DNA of 64,000 bases, from the NCBI RefSeq assembly GCF_008728195.1, contig NZ_CP031598.1, positions 4,154,001 to 4,218,000 on the forward strand, given 5' to 3'. A program made the position numbers and the translations under genes. The first letter of the stretch is position 1. The number at the start of each line of letters is the position of its first letter. Under the pieces are notes generated by a model, which saw only the letters and a list, made by a program, of their open reading frames with translations, was not told the DNA's origin and did not search any database. Positions 8,252-16,976 of the stretch are shown one piece after another. Origin of the DNA: Roseovarius indicus. Its GTDB lineage: Bacteria; Pseudomonadota; Alphaproteobacteria; Rhodobacterales; Rhodobacteraceae.

Positions 8252-9163
8252 ATGCCGCTTGCCATGAATCGCGAGGTCTTCATCACCTGCGCCGTCACCG
8301 GATCGGGTGGCACGCAGGACAAAAGCCCGCACGTACCCCGCAGCCCCGAACAGATCGCCGACAGCGCCATCGCGGCGGCGAAAGCAGGGGCCGCCGTCGT
8401 TCACTGCCACGTCCGCGACCCGGAAACCGGCGCGCCCTCGCGCGACGTGAGCATGTTCCGCGAAGTCACCGACCGCATCCGCGCGTCCGACACCGACGTA
8501 GTGCTCAACCTCACCGCCGGCATGGGCGGCGACATGACCTTCGGCGACACCGAGAACCCCCTGCCGCTCAACGAGGCGAACACCGACATGATCGGCGCGT
8601 CCGAGCGCGTGGCCCACGTCGCCGCCTGTCTGCCCGAAATCTGCACGCTCGACTGCGGCACCATGAACTTCGCCGAGAATGACTACGTCATGACCAACAC
8701 GCCCGGCATGCTTCAGGCGATGGGCAAGATGATGACCGACCTCGGCGTGAAACCGGAAATCGAGGCCTTCGACACCGGCCATCTCTGGTACGCCAAGCAG
8801 CTGGTGAAAGACGGCATCCTCGAAAGCCCGGCCCTGGTGCAGCTCTGCATGGGCGTGCCGTGGGGCGCACCGGACGACCTCAACACCTTCATGGCCATGG
8901 TCAACAACATCCCCGAAGACTGGACCTTTTCGGCCTTCGGTCTCGGCCGCAACCAGATGCCCTATGTCGCGGCCTCCGTCCTCGCTGGCGGCAATGTCCG
9001 CGTCGGTCTCGAAGACAACCTGATGCTCGACAAGGGCGTGCTGGCCACCAACGAACAGCTCGTCGCCCGCGCCAAGGAGATCATCGAGCGTATGGGCGCC
9101 AAGGTGATCGGGCCGGAAGACGTGCGCAAGAAGCTGGGCCTCACCAAGCGAGCCCCGGCCTGA
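8252..9163 (+). CDS. BKACE-family 3-dehydrocarnitine cleavage enzyme
   Basis: 303 residues from ATG 8252, preceded by a strong AGGAGGGG. The protein begins with the beta-keto acid cleavage enzyme pattern: NREVFITCAVTGSG, then VVHCHVRDPETG (metal-binding His residues) and LNLTAGMGGDM. BKACE enzymes condense a beta-keto acid with acetyl-CoA. In carnitine pathways this converts 3-dehydrocarnitine plus acetyl-CoA to betainyl-CoA plus acetoacetate. The presence of carnitine dehydrogenase and a thioesterase domain downstream makes this substrate the natural choice. It overlaps the next gene by one base (TGATG). Confidence 0.88.
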   Translation: MPLAMNREVFITCAVTGSGGTQDKSPHVPRSPEQIADSAIAAAKAGAAVVHCHVRDPETGAPSRDVSMFREVTDRIRASDTDVVLNLTAGMGGDMTFGDTENPLPLNEANTDMIGASERVAHVAACLPEICTLDCGTMNFAENDYVMTNTPGMLQAMGKMMTDLGVKPEIEAFDTGHLWYAKQLVKDGILESPALVQLCMGVPWGAPDDLNTFMAMVNNIPEDWTFSAFGLGRNQMPYVAASVLAGGNVRVGLEDNLMLDKGVLATNEQLVARAKEIIERMGAKVIGPEDVRKKLGLTKRAPA

Positions 9164-9495
9164 TGAAACCCGCCGCCGTGCTGGTCGCTCTCATCGCCCT
9201 GACGGCCTGCCAGTCCGACCCGTTCGGCCGCAGCAATGCCGACCTGCGCGCAGAAGAACGGACCTGCATGGCCGACGGCGGCACCTTCCGGGCCGGCGGT
9301 ATCACCGGGGCGAAGATGTGCTTCCTTCAGACGAAGGACGGAGGACAGTCCTGCCGCCGCAGTACCGATTGCGAAAGCGTCTGCCTCGCCTCGCCAGACA
9401 CCGGCAAGGGCCAATGCGCGGCGGAACGACCCCTCTTCGGCTGCTTCGACATGTTCGACGAAAACGGAGAACTGACAGCAATATGCGTAGACTGA
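9163..9495 (+). CDS. Small cysteine-rich lipoprotein
   Basis: 110 residues starting at the ATG that overlaps the BKACE stop. The N-terminus is a lipoprotein signal with lipobox LTAC at 13-16. The mature part holds about eight further cysteines (for example CRRSTDCESVC), suggesting a disulfide-rich periplasmic domain. I do not recognise the family. Its coupling to BKACE suggests a role in the carnitine/betaine operon, perhaps in the envelope, but nothing shows what it does. Confidence 0.75.
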   Translation: MKPAAVLVALIALTACQSDPFGRSNADLRAEERTCMADGGTFRAGGITGAKMCFLQTKDGGQSCRRSTDCESVCLASPDTGKGQCAAERPLFGCFDMFDENGELTAICVD

Positions 9496-9520
9496 CCCAC
9501 ATCACCGACAGGATGCCATC

Positions 9521-10285
9521 ATGACTCAGCGTGTCGTCATCACCGGCGGCGCCTCGGGCATCGGCCTGACGCTCGCCCGTCGCTTCGCGGAACGCGGCGA
9601 CCGGGTCGCGCTCTGCGACGCCGATGCCGCGGCGGTCGCCCAGGTCCAGGCCGACCACCCCGAGATGCTTGCCCGCCAGGCCAACGTAACCGACGAGGCC
9701 CAGATGCAGGCCTTCTTCGACGAGGTCGGAGCGGCCCTCGGCGGCGTCGACGTTCTCTGCGCCAATGCCGGAACCGGCGGTCCTGCCGGCCGGATCGAGG
9801 ATCTCGACTACGACGAATGGCAATCCTGCATCGCGGTCAGCGTCCACGGCACCTTCCTCGCCTGCCGCTGGGCCGCGCGGCTCATGCGCGAACAGGGCTC
9901 CGGCCTCATCATCATGACGACCTCCACCTCCGGCATGTACGGCGTGCCCCACCGCTCGCCCTACGTGGCGGCGAAATGGGGCATCGTCGGCATGACCAAG
10001 ACACTGGCGATGGAGCTTGGCCCCGTCGGCGTGCGCGTCAACGCCATCGCCCCCGGCGCCGTCGAAGGCGCCCGGATGGAGCGCGTCGTGCAGATGGAAG
10101 CCAAGGCCAGCGGCCGCACGGAAGAGGAAATGCGCGCGGTCTACGTCAAGGGCAACAGCCTGCGCACCTGGGTCACCGCCGACCACCTCGCCGACATGGC
10201 GCTGTTCCTGGCCTCCCCCGCTGCCGAGAAGATATCCGGACAGGTGATGGCCGTCGATGGCCACACGGAGAGCATGGTGTCATGA
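9521..10285 (+). CDS. SDR-family oxidoreductase
   Basis: 254 residues, classical short-chain dehydrogenase. The cofactor motif TGGASGIG is at 8-15, CANAG near 85, and the active site has Ser in TTSTSG and YVAAK near 153-157. Asp in LCDADA after the second strand favours NAD(H). It sits inside the carnitine operon, 25 bases after a lipoprotein and overlapping the next gene by 4 bases. The step is unknown: it might oxidise a carnitine-related 3-hydroxy acid or its stereoisomer. Confidence 0.9.
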   Translation: MTQRVVITGGASGIGLTLARRFAERGDRVALCDADAAAVAQVQADHPEMLARQANVTDEAQMQAFFDEVGAALGGVDVLCANAGTGGPAGRIEDLDYDEWQSCIAVSVHGTFLACRWAARLMREQGSGLIIMTTSTSGMYGVPHRSPYVAAKWGIVGMTKTLAMELGPVGVRVNAIAPGAVEGARMERVVQMEAKASGRTEEEMRAVYVKGNSLRTWVTADHLADMALFLASPAAEKISGQVMAVDGHTESMVS

Positions 10286-10821
10286 CTCCCCTGGCGGCGA
10301 CGCGACATGCGCGCGGCCCGGGTCGCGCGGGCTTGCCTGCGGCCATCGCCCTGGTTTTGGCCGGCTGCGGCGGTCCGGGCACCGAGGATGGGTTGCGCGA
10401 TCCCGAGGGTCGGATCTCGAGCCAGACGAACGTCACCGGCGCCCGCCTCGATGGCAATTGGCATATCCGCGTCGGCTGGCCCGGCACCCCGAATCTCTCC
10501 GGCACCCTGCGCATTGCCCAGGCGGGCAACGGGCTCACCCTCACCGGCTCTGCCCCCGAAGGCACCGTACAGGCAAACCTGGCACCGCTCGGAAACGGCC
10601 GGTTCCGCGCCAGCGGCAGCCCCGCCTTCGGCGACAGCGCCCTCTGGGTGCTCTGGATGGACGCCGACGACAGAACCGCGGCCATTGGCACCCCCGACGG
10701 CCGCTTCGGCTGGATCATGGATCGCACCGCCACCGGCGGCGCCGACCGGATCACGGCCGCCACGGAAATCATGGAATGGATGGGATACGACCTCTCCCGA
10801 TCCAAGGAGACCTCACAATGA
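10282..10821 (+). CDS. Putative lipoprotein, unknown family
   Basis: 179 residues, starting at the ATG inside the SDR stop (ATGA). A long basic N-terminus leads to a hydrophobic stretch and the lipobox LAGC near 29-32. The mature part has beta-rich segments (DGNWHIRVGWPG, SGTLRIAQAGNGLTLTG, FRASGSPAFGDSALWVLWM) resembling a small beta-barrel or sandwich. It overlaps carnitine dehydrogenase by 4 bases, so it is translated with the pathway. No family is recognised. Confidence 0.7.
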   Translation: MTPLAATRHARGPGRAGLPAAIALVLAGCGGPGTEDGLRDPEGRISSQTNVTGARLDGNWHIRVGWPGTPNLSGTLRIAQAGNGLTLTGSAPEGTVQANLAPLGNGRFRASGSPAFGDSALWVLWMDADDRTAAIGTPDGRFGWIMDRTATGGADRITAATEIMEWMGYDLSRSKETSQ

Positions 10822-12251
10822 CCAAGACAGCAGCAATCATCGGCGGCGGCGTCATCGGCGGCGGCTGGGCCGCCCGCTTCCTCCTCAACGGCTGGAACGT
10901 GCGCGTGTTCGACCCCGACCCCGAAGCCGAACGCAAGATCGGCGAGGTGATGGCCAACGCCCGCGCCGCCCTGCCGATGCTCTACGACGTGGCCCTGCCC
11001 GACGAAGGGGCGCTCACCTTCCACGGCTCGATTGCCGAGGCGGTCGAGGGCGCCGAGTGGGTGCAGGAAAGCGTCTCCGAACGGCTCGACCTCAAGCACA
11101 AGGTCATGGCGGAAATCCAGGGCGCCTCCACCGCGCCCATCGGCTCCTCGACCTCCGGCTTCAAACCCTCCGAGCTGCAACAGGGCGCGCCCGATCCCTC
11201 GCGCATCATGGTCGCGCACCCGTTCAACCCGGTCTACCTCCTGCCGCTGATCGAAATCGTCCCCTCGCCCGAAACCGACGAGGCGGCCATCGCGGCGGCC
11301 GAAGAAATCCTCACCTCCGTCGGCCTCTACCCCTTGCGCGTTCGCAAGGAAATCGACGCCCACATCGCCGACCGCTTCCTCGAAGCCGTCTGGCGCGAGG
11401 CGCTCTGGCTGGTCAAGGACGGCGTCGCCACGACCGAGGAAATCGACAACGCCATCCGCTTCGGCTTCGGCATCCGCTGGGCCCAGATGGGCCTCTTCGA
11501 GACCTACCGCGTGGCGGGCGGCGAAGCCGGCATGCGCCACTTCATGGCCCAGTTCGGCCCGGCCCTCAAATGGCCCTGGACGAAACTGATGGACGTGCCC
11601 GAATTCACCCCCGAACTGGTCGACATGATCGCCGACCAGTCGGACGCGCAATCCGGTCACCTCTCGATCCGCGAGCTGGAAAAGAAACGCGACAAGAACC
11701 TCATCGCCATGATGCGCGCCCTGCGCCAGCAGGGCAACGCATCGGGCCGCCTGATCAACACCCACCAGCGGACCATCCGGCACCTGCCCAAGGCCGCCAA
11801 CCCCCTTGTCACGCAGGACCGCGTCGTGCCCGTCGACTGGACCGACCTGAACGGACACATGAACGAGGGGCGCTACGGCCAGCTCTTCTCGGATGCCGCC
11901 GAAGAGGTGATCGCCTATGTCAGCGCCGACGAAGCCGCGCCGCTTGCTGGCACCAGCGAAGACTACGCCGCGCGCGGCTTCAACTACTTCACCGTTGAAA
12001 CCACCACCAAGTACCTCGCCGAGACCCAGGCCGGCGAACGCATCGTCGTGCACACCCGCATCACCGAGGGCCGCGGCAAGAAACTGCGCTGTTTCCACGA
12101 GATGAAACGCGCCAGCGACGGCGAGGTCATGGCCACCTGCGACCAGCTGATGCTGCACGTAAGCCTCGAGACCCGCCGCACCTGCGAGCCGTCCGACGAG
12201 GTTCTGGCAAAAGTCGAGGCGCTGGCCGCCCTGCACGCGAAGGAGAACTGA
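10818..12251 (+). CDS. lcdH: L-carnitine 3-dehydrogenase / betainyl-CoA thioesterase fusion
   Basis: 477 residues. Residues 1-320 are a 3-hydroxyacyl-CoA dehydrogenase-like NAD enzyme with GGGVIGGGWAARF at 9-21 and the HPFNP signature near 134. Residues 340-470 form a hotdog thioesterase domain with DWTDLNGHMNEGRYGQLFSDA near 340-360. Stand-alone dehydrogenase and thioesterase genes are known in Pseudomonas; fused forms are known in alphaproteobacteria. The fusion oxidises carnitine to 3-dehydrocarnitine and then hydrolyses the betainyl-CoA made by the BKACE enzyme, releasing glycine betaine. The start has AAGGAGA 8 bases upstream. Confidence 0.9.
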   Translation: MTKTAAIIGGGVIGGGWAARFLLNGWNVRVFDPDPEAERKIGEVMANARAALPMLYDVALPDEGALTFHGSIAEAVEGAEWVQESVSERLDLKHKVMAEIQGASTAPIGSSTSGFKPSELQQGAPDPSRIMVAHPFNPVYLLPLIEIVPSPETDEAAIAAAEEILTSVGLYPLRVRKEIDAHIADRFLEAVWREALWLVKDGVATTEEIDNAIRFGFGIRWAQMGLFETYRVAGGEAGMRHFMAQFGPALKWPWTKLMDVPEFTPELVDMIADQSDAQSGHLSIRELEKKRDKNLIAMMRALRQQGNASGRLINTHQRTIRHLPKAANPLVTQDRVVPVDWTDLNGHMNEGRYGQLFSDAAEEVIAYVSADEAAPLAGTSEDYAARGFNYFTVETTTKYLAETQAGERIVVHTRITEGRGKKLRCFHEMKRASDGEVMATCDQLMLHVSLETRRTCEPSDEVLAKVEALAALHAKEN

Positions 12252-12252
12252 G

Positions 12253-13413
12253 ATGCATTTCGGATTGACCGACGAACAGGAAATGATCGTCTCGACGGTG
12301 CGCAGCTTCGTCGAAAAGGAAATCTACCCCCACGAAGAGATCGTCGAGCGCACCGGCGAGGTGCCGAAGGAAATCGCCGACGAGATCAAGCGCAAGACGC
12401 TCGACCTGGGCTTCTACGCCTCCAACTTCCCCGAGGAAGTGGGCGGCCCGGGCCTGTCGCACCTCGAATTCGCCCTCGTCGAGCGTGAACTCGGCCGCGG
12501 CTCGATGGCGCTCACCCACTTCTTCGGCCGCCCGCAGAACATCCTGATGGCCTGCGAGGGCGAACAGCGCGACCGCTACCTGATGCCCGCCGTGCGCGGC
12601 GAACGGATGGACGCGCTCGCCATGACCGAACCCGACGCGGGCTCCGACGTGCGCGGCATGAAATGCACCGCCAAACGCGACGGCGGCGACTGGGTCGTCA
12701 ACGGCACCAAGCACTTCATCTCGGGCGCCGATCACGCCGATTTCGTCATCGTCTTCATCGCCACCGGCGAAGATCAGACCGAAAAGGGCCCCAAGAAGCG
12801 CATCACCGCCTTCCTCGTCGACCGGGGCACGCCGGGCTTCACCATCCGCCACGGCTACAACTCGGTCAGCCACCGCGGCTACAAGAACATGATCCTCGAA
12901 TTCGACGACTGCCGCCTGCCAGACGCCCAGGTGCTGGGCGAGGTCGATGGCGGCTTCGCGGTGATGAACGAATGGCTCTACGCCACCCGTATCACCGTCG
13001 CCACCATGAGCGTCGGCCGCGCCCGCCGCTGCTTCGACTACGCGCTTCAACACGCCGCCGAGCGCAAGCAGTTCGGCCAGCAGATCGGCAAGTTCCAGGG
13101 CATCAGCTTCCAGATCGCCGACATGATCACCGAGATCGACGCCGCCGACTGGCTGACGCTCGCCTCGGCCTGGCGCCTCGACCAGGGCCTGCCCGCCAAC
13201 CGCGAAATCGCCTCGGCCAAGCTCTACGCCTCGGAAATGCTGGCCCGCGTCACCGACGCCACGCTGCAGGTCTATGGCGGCATGGGGCTGATGGACGACT
13301 TCCCCATCGAACGCTTCTGGCGCGACGCACGGGTCGAACGCATCTGGGACGGGACGTCGGAAATCCAGCGCCACATCATCAGCCGCGAGCTCCTGCGGCC
13401 GCTGGGGGCGTAA
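12253..13413 (+). CDS. Acyl-CoA dehydrogenase (probable gamma-butyrobetainyl-CoA dehydrogenase)
   Basis: 386 residues, full length for the family. It shows the signatures AMTEPDAGSDVRG near 119 and QVYGGMGLMDDFPIERFWRDAR near 335, and a catalytic Glu-type loop near the C-terminus (IWDGTSEIQ). The FAD enzyme makes a double bond between C2 and C3 of an acyl-CoA. Given its neighbours, the substrate is most likely gamma-butyrobetainyl-CoA, giving crotonobetainyl-CoA. It begins 1 base after the carnitine dehydrogenase stop and is followed by a large inverted repeat. Confidence 0.85.
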   Translation: MHFGLTDEQEMIVSTVRSFVEKEIYPHEEIVERTGEVPKEIADEIKRKTLDLGFYASNFPEEVGGPGLSHLEFALVERELGRGSMALTHFFGRPQNILMACEGEQRDRYLMPAVRGERMDALAMTEPDAGSDVRGMKCTAKRDGGDWVVNGTKHFISGADHADFVIVFIATGEDQTEKGPKKRITAFLVDRGTPGFTIRHGYNSVSHRGYKNMILEFDDCRLPDAQVLGEVDGGFAVMNEWLYATRITVATMSVGRARRCFDYALQHAAERKQFGQQIGKFQGISFQIADMITEIDAADWLTLASAWRLDQGLPANREIASAKLYASEMLARVTDATLQVYGGMGLMDDFPIERFWRDARVERIWDGTSEIQRHIISRELLRPLGA

Positions 13414-13421
13414 AGAACTTT

Positions 13422-13619
13422 AATGCCTCCGGCGGGGATATTTTTGGCCAGAAGAAACACGGGGAAGCCGATAGAGCCTCCCCGTGTTCGGAAACACCGC
13501 AAGGTGCTTCTCCTGGCGCGGTCATCGGCTTCCCAGCCTGTACCGCAAGGAAACTATGACGAGGCGCGGTTAACAAACCGTTGCTTCTTCTGGCCCCAAA
13601 TATCCCCGCCGGAGGCATT
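13422..13619. repeat. Large inverted repeat between dehydrogenase and CoA ligase
   Basis: The left arm 13422-13456 and right arm 13585-13619 are 35 bases each and complementary at 33 positions. The arms begin AATGCCTCCGGCGGGGATAT on one strand. Inside lie smaller complementary pairs: AACACGGGGA (13456-13465) with TCCCCGTGTT (13479-13488), and GGGAAGCCGAT (13462-13472) with ATCGGCTTCCC (13524-13534); these two compete. It starts 9 bases after the stop codon and may terminate or attenuate the upstream transcript. Confidence 0.75.
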
Positions 13620-13645
13620 CATCTCTTCATCCAAACGGGGGCCAC

Positions 13646-15685
13646 ATGCCTGACCTCTCCCGCCTGCTGCAACCCAAGTCCATCGCCGTGATCGGCGGCG
13701 GCGCCTGGTGCGCCAGCGTTGTCGAACAATGCCGCAAGATGGGCTTCGCCGGTCCGGTCTGGCCCGTCCACCCCAAGCGCACCGAAGTGGGCGGCGTCGC
13801 GGCCTTCCAACGGCTCGAAGACCTGCCCGACGCGCCCGACGCGGCCTTCATCGGCGTCAACCGAAACCTCACCATCGACACCGTCCGCCACCTGCGCGAG
13901 CGCGGCGCGGGCGGCGCCGTCTGCTTCGCCAGCGGCTTTCGCGAGGCACAGGCGGAAACCGGCGATGGCGGCGATCTTCAGGCCCAACTGCTCGACGCCG
14001 CGGGCGACATGCCGATCATCGGCCCAAACTGTTACGGCTTCATCAACTATCTCGACGGCGCCCTCCTCTGGCCCGACCAGCATGGCGGCCAGCGGGCCGA
14101 GCGCGGGGTGGCGGTACTCACCCAAAGCTCGAACATGGCGATCAACATCACCATGCAGGGCCGCGGCCTGCCGCTGGCCTATGTCGCCACCGCCGGCAAC
14201 CAGGCCCAGCTTGGCCTCGCCGAAATCGGCACCGCGCTTCTCGAAGACGAGCGTGTCACCGCCCTCGGCCTGCATGTCGAAGGCGTGGGCGACCTGCGCG
14301 CCTTCGAGGAACTCGCCCGCCGCGCCCGCACCCTCGGCAAGCCCATCGTCGCGCTCAAGGCCGGCCGCTCGGAACAGGCTCAGGCGGCCGCGGTCTCGCA
14401 CACCGCTTCGCTCACCGGTTCCGACGCCGGCGCCCGCGCCCTTCTGAAACGCCTCGGCATCGCCCAGGTGGACAGCCTGCCCGCCCTGCTGGAAACGCTG
14501 AAACTCCTGCATTTCACCGGCCCCCTGCCCTCGAACCGCATCGTGTCGATGTCCTGCTCGGGGGGCGAGGCCAGCCTGATGGCCGACACCGCCATCGGCC
14601 ACGACGTCACCTTCCCCACCCTCGACGGCGCCCAGCGCCAAGGCCTGCGCGACGCGCTCGGGCCGATGGTGGCGCTCGCCAACCCGCTCGACTACCACAC
14701 CTTCATCTGGACAGACGTGCCCCGCATGGCCGCCACTTTCGGCGCGATGCTGGGCGGGGATGTCTCGCTCGGCTGCCTCGTCGCCGACTTCCCCCGCGAA
14801 GACCGCTGCGACCCCGCCGCGTGGGATTGCATCTACCACGCCGGCGAGGAAGCCAGCCGCATGACCGGCAAGCCCCTCGCCCTCGTCGCCACCCTGCCCG
14901 ACGCCATGACCGAGGCCGTCGCCGAGCGCATCATCGCCAGCGGCATGGTGCCCCTCCTCGGCCTCGACGAAGCGCTGACCGCGATCTCCGCCGCCGCCTG
15001 GCTCGGCCAGCCCCGGCCCGAGCCTGCCCCACTCCTGCACCCCGGCGAACCGGCCGAGCTGCACACGCTCAGCGAAGCCGAGGCCAAGGCCGAACTGGCC
15101 GCCCACGGCGTCACCATCCCTGCCGCCAAACGGGCCGAAACCGAAACCGCGCTGACAGAGGCCGTTCGCGAGATCGGCGCGCCGCTCGTCATCAAGGCCG
15201 AAGGGCTCGCCCACAAGACCGAGGCCGGCGGCGTCGCATTCGCCCGTGACGACACCGCTGCCGCCCTGGCCCAGGCCGCCACCATGCCCTGCGAAAGCTG
15301 GCTGGTCGAAGAGATGATCGACGGCACCGTCGCCGAGCTGCTCATCGGCGTCACCCGCGACCCGGCCCATGGCTACGTGCTGACGCTGGCCGCCGGCGGC
15401 ATCCTGACCGAGATCATGGGCGACAGCACCTCGCTTCTCCTGCCCGCGACCGAAGACGAGATCTCGCAAGCCCTCAACTCCCTCCGCATCGCCAAGGTCC
15501 TGCGCGGCTACCGCGGCAAGCCGGGCGCCGACATGGCCGCCATTGCGCAGGCCGTGCTGGCGGTGCAGTCTTACGTCGCAGCCCATGCCGGCCGGCTGGA
15601 GGAAGTCGAAATCAACCCGCTCATCTGCACCGAAACCCGCGCGGTGGCGGTGGACGCACTCATCACGATCGGAGGAAACACATGA
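13646..15685 (+). CDS. Acetate-CoA ligase-family (ADP-forming type) acyl-CoA synthetase
   Basis: 679 residues, a fused alpha-beta NDP-forming synthetase. The order is: N-terminal CoA-binding domain (SIAVIGGGAWCAS near 13), succinyl-CoA-ligase-like domains with the phosphohistidine motif VSHTASLTGSD near 252, and a C-terminal ATP-grasp domain (PLVIKAEGLAHKTEAGG near 515). Such enzymes activate a carboxylate to a CoA thioester using ATP. In this context the substrate is probably gamma-butyrobetaine or carnitine, in place of the AMP-forming CaiC of enterobacteria. It overlaps the hydratase by 4 bases. The ribosome binding site is weak. Confidence 0.85.
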   Translation: MPDLSRLLQPKSIAVIGGGAWCASVVEQCRKMGFAGPVWPVHPKRTEVGGVAAFQRLEDLPDAPDAAFIGVNRNLTIDTVRHLRERGAGGAVCFASGFREAQAETGDGGDLQAQLLDAAGDMPIIGPNCYGFINYLDGALLWPDQHGGQRAERGVAVLTQSSNMAINITMQGRGLPLAYVATAGNQAQLGLAEIGTALLEDERVTALGLHVEGVGDLRAFEELARRARTLGKPIVALKAGRSEQAQAAAVSHTASLTGSDAGARALLKRLGIAQVDSLPALLETLKLLHFTGPLPSNRIVSMSCSGGEASLMADTAIGHDVTFPTLDGAQRQGLRDALGPMVALANPLDYHTFIWTDVPRMAATFGAMLGGDVSLGCLVADFPREDRCDPAAWDCIYHAGEEASRMTGKPLALVATLPDAMTEAVAERIIASGMVPLLGLDEALTAISAAAWLGQPRPEPAPLLHPGEPAELHTLSEAEAKAELAAHGVTIPAAKRAETETALTEAVREIGAPLVIKAEGLAHKTEAGGVAFARDDTAAALAQAATMPCESWLVEEMIDGTVAELLIGVTRDPAHGYVLTLAAGGILTEIMGDSTSLLLPATEDEISQALNSLRIAKVLRGYRGKPGADMAAIAQAVLAVQSYVAAHAGRLEEVEINPLICTETRAVAVDALITIGGNT

Positions 15686-16467
15686 CCGCATCACCCGTCA
15701 GGACAGAGCGCCGCGGCCGCGTGCTCGAGGTCACGCTCGACCGGCCCAAGGCGAACGCCATCGACCTGAAGACCAGCATCGTTCTCGGCGACATCTTCAA
15801 GGAATTCCGCGACGACCCCGAGATGCGCGTCGCCCTCATCACCGGCGCGGGCGAGAAATTCTTCTGCCCCGGCTGGGACCTGAAAGCCGCCGCCGACGGT
15901 GACGCGGTCGACGGCGATTACGGCGTCGGCGGTTTCGGCGGCCTGCAGGAGATGCGGGCGATGAACAAGCCCGTCATCGCCGCCGTGAACGGCATCTGCT
16001 TCGGCGGCGGCTTCGAATGGGCCCTTTCAGCCGACATCATCCTCGCCGCCGACCACGCCACCTTCGCCCTGCCCGAAATCCGCTCGGGCACCGTGGCCGA
16101 TGCGGCCTCGGTCAAGCTGCCCAAGCGCATCCCTTACCACATCGCGATGGAAATGCTGCTGACCGGCCGCCGGCTCGACGCCGAGGAAGGCGCCCGCTGG
16201 GGCTTCGTCAACCAGATCCACCCGGCCGACAAATTGATGGAGGAAGCCCGCAAGCTCGCCGATCACCTCGCTTCGGGCCCGCCGCTGGTCTACGCGGCGA
16301 TCAAGGAGATCGTCCGCGAGGCCGAGGCGCTCACCTTCCAGGACGCGATGAACCGCATTACCAAGCGGCAATTCGAATCCGTCGACGTGCTCTACGATTC
16401 CGAAGACCAGATGGAAGGCGCCCGCGCCTTTTCGGAAAAGCGCGACCCGGTCTGGAAGGGCAAATAG
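15682..16467 (+). CDS. Enoyl-CoA hydratase family, probable crotonobetainyl-CoA hydratase
   Basis: 261 residues of the crotonase fold. The oxyanion-hole segments are FFCPGWDLKAA near 53 and NGICFGGGFEWALSADI near 102; the catalytic region near 122-140 reads FALPEIRSGTVADAA. This resembles CaiD, which hydrates crotonobetainyl-CoA to carnitinyl-CoA. It is preceded by GGAGG and coupled to the CoA ligase. With the acyl-CoA dehydrogenase it would complete the beta-oxidation-like conversion of gamma-butyrobetaine to carnitine. Confidence 0.85.
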   Translation: MTASPVRTERRGRVLEVTLDRPKANAIDLKTSIVLGDIFKEFRDDPEMRVALITGAGEKFFCPGWDLKAAADGDAVDGDYGVGGFGGLQEMRAMNKPVIAAVNGICFGGGFEWALSADIILAADHATFALPEIRSGTVADAASVKLPKRIPYHIAMEMLLTGRRLDAEEGARWGFVNQIHPADKLMEEARKLADHLASGPPLVYAAIKEIVREAEALTFQDAMNRITKRQFESVDVLYDSEDQMEGARAFSEKRDPVWKGK

Positions 16468-16471
16468 ACGA

Positions 16472-16813
16472 TCAGGCCTTCTCCCACGGCGCGCCAACCG
16501 GCGCGCCGTTCACCCGAACCTCGCCCGCCTCGTTGTCCAGAACCACAGGGCTGTCGAACAGCGTCAGCGTCGGGCGCACGCCGAAGCGGCCCTCCATCCA
16601 GTCGGCCCAGCCGTCATTGAACCACGCCAGCGCCTCCTCCCGCGTCGCGAACTCGTAGACGCCGCCGCCGCCCCGCTCGGAGTTCAGGTAATACTTCCGA
16701 CGCAACCCCTTCACCTCGTGAAAGATCTTCGTCGACTCGAGCGACTGCTCGATCACCGCCGCCTCCGGCCGTTTCGGGCCCTCCAGCGGAATTTCCACAA
16801 GCGCGATGATCAT
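16472..16813 (-). CDS. Small hypothetical protein, YdhR-like
   Basis: 113 residues from ATG 16813, which has GGGAGGGA 9 bases upstream; the frame extends upstream to 16834 but that start is poorer. Features include EQSLESTKIFHEVKGLRRKYY and a conserved acidic/aromatic stretch ATREEALAWFNDGWADWMEGRFG. This is the layout of dimeric ferredoxin-like 'mono-oxygenase YdhR' proteins, whose activity is unproven. It converges with the hydratase gene, 4 bases away, and shares no operon with either neighbour. Confidence 0.7.
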   Translation of the reverse strand: MIIALVEIPLEGPKRPEAAVIEQSLESTKIFHEVKGLRRKYYLNSERGGGGVYEFATREEALAWFNDGWADWMEGRFGVRPTLTLFDSPVVLDNEAGEVRVNGAPVGAPWEKA

Positions 16814-16976
16814 CGTCCGGCTCCCTCCCGGCATGTCGGCTTCTTTTCGCTAACATACTCTGGGGGTTTTCACCATGCGACTGCAGCGCTGTTGCAATCC
16901 TCGACCAAATAGTAAAGAAACCGGCAAGCTAGGCACCACCCGCCCGCATCCGAACTCAGATCAGGGTTAATTTGAC

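Noticed and set aside
13423..13653. Small proteins of 70-80 residues in the spacer before the CoA ligase
   Set aside because: They are translations of the inverted-repeat arms on both strands.
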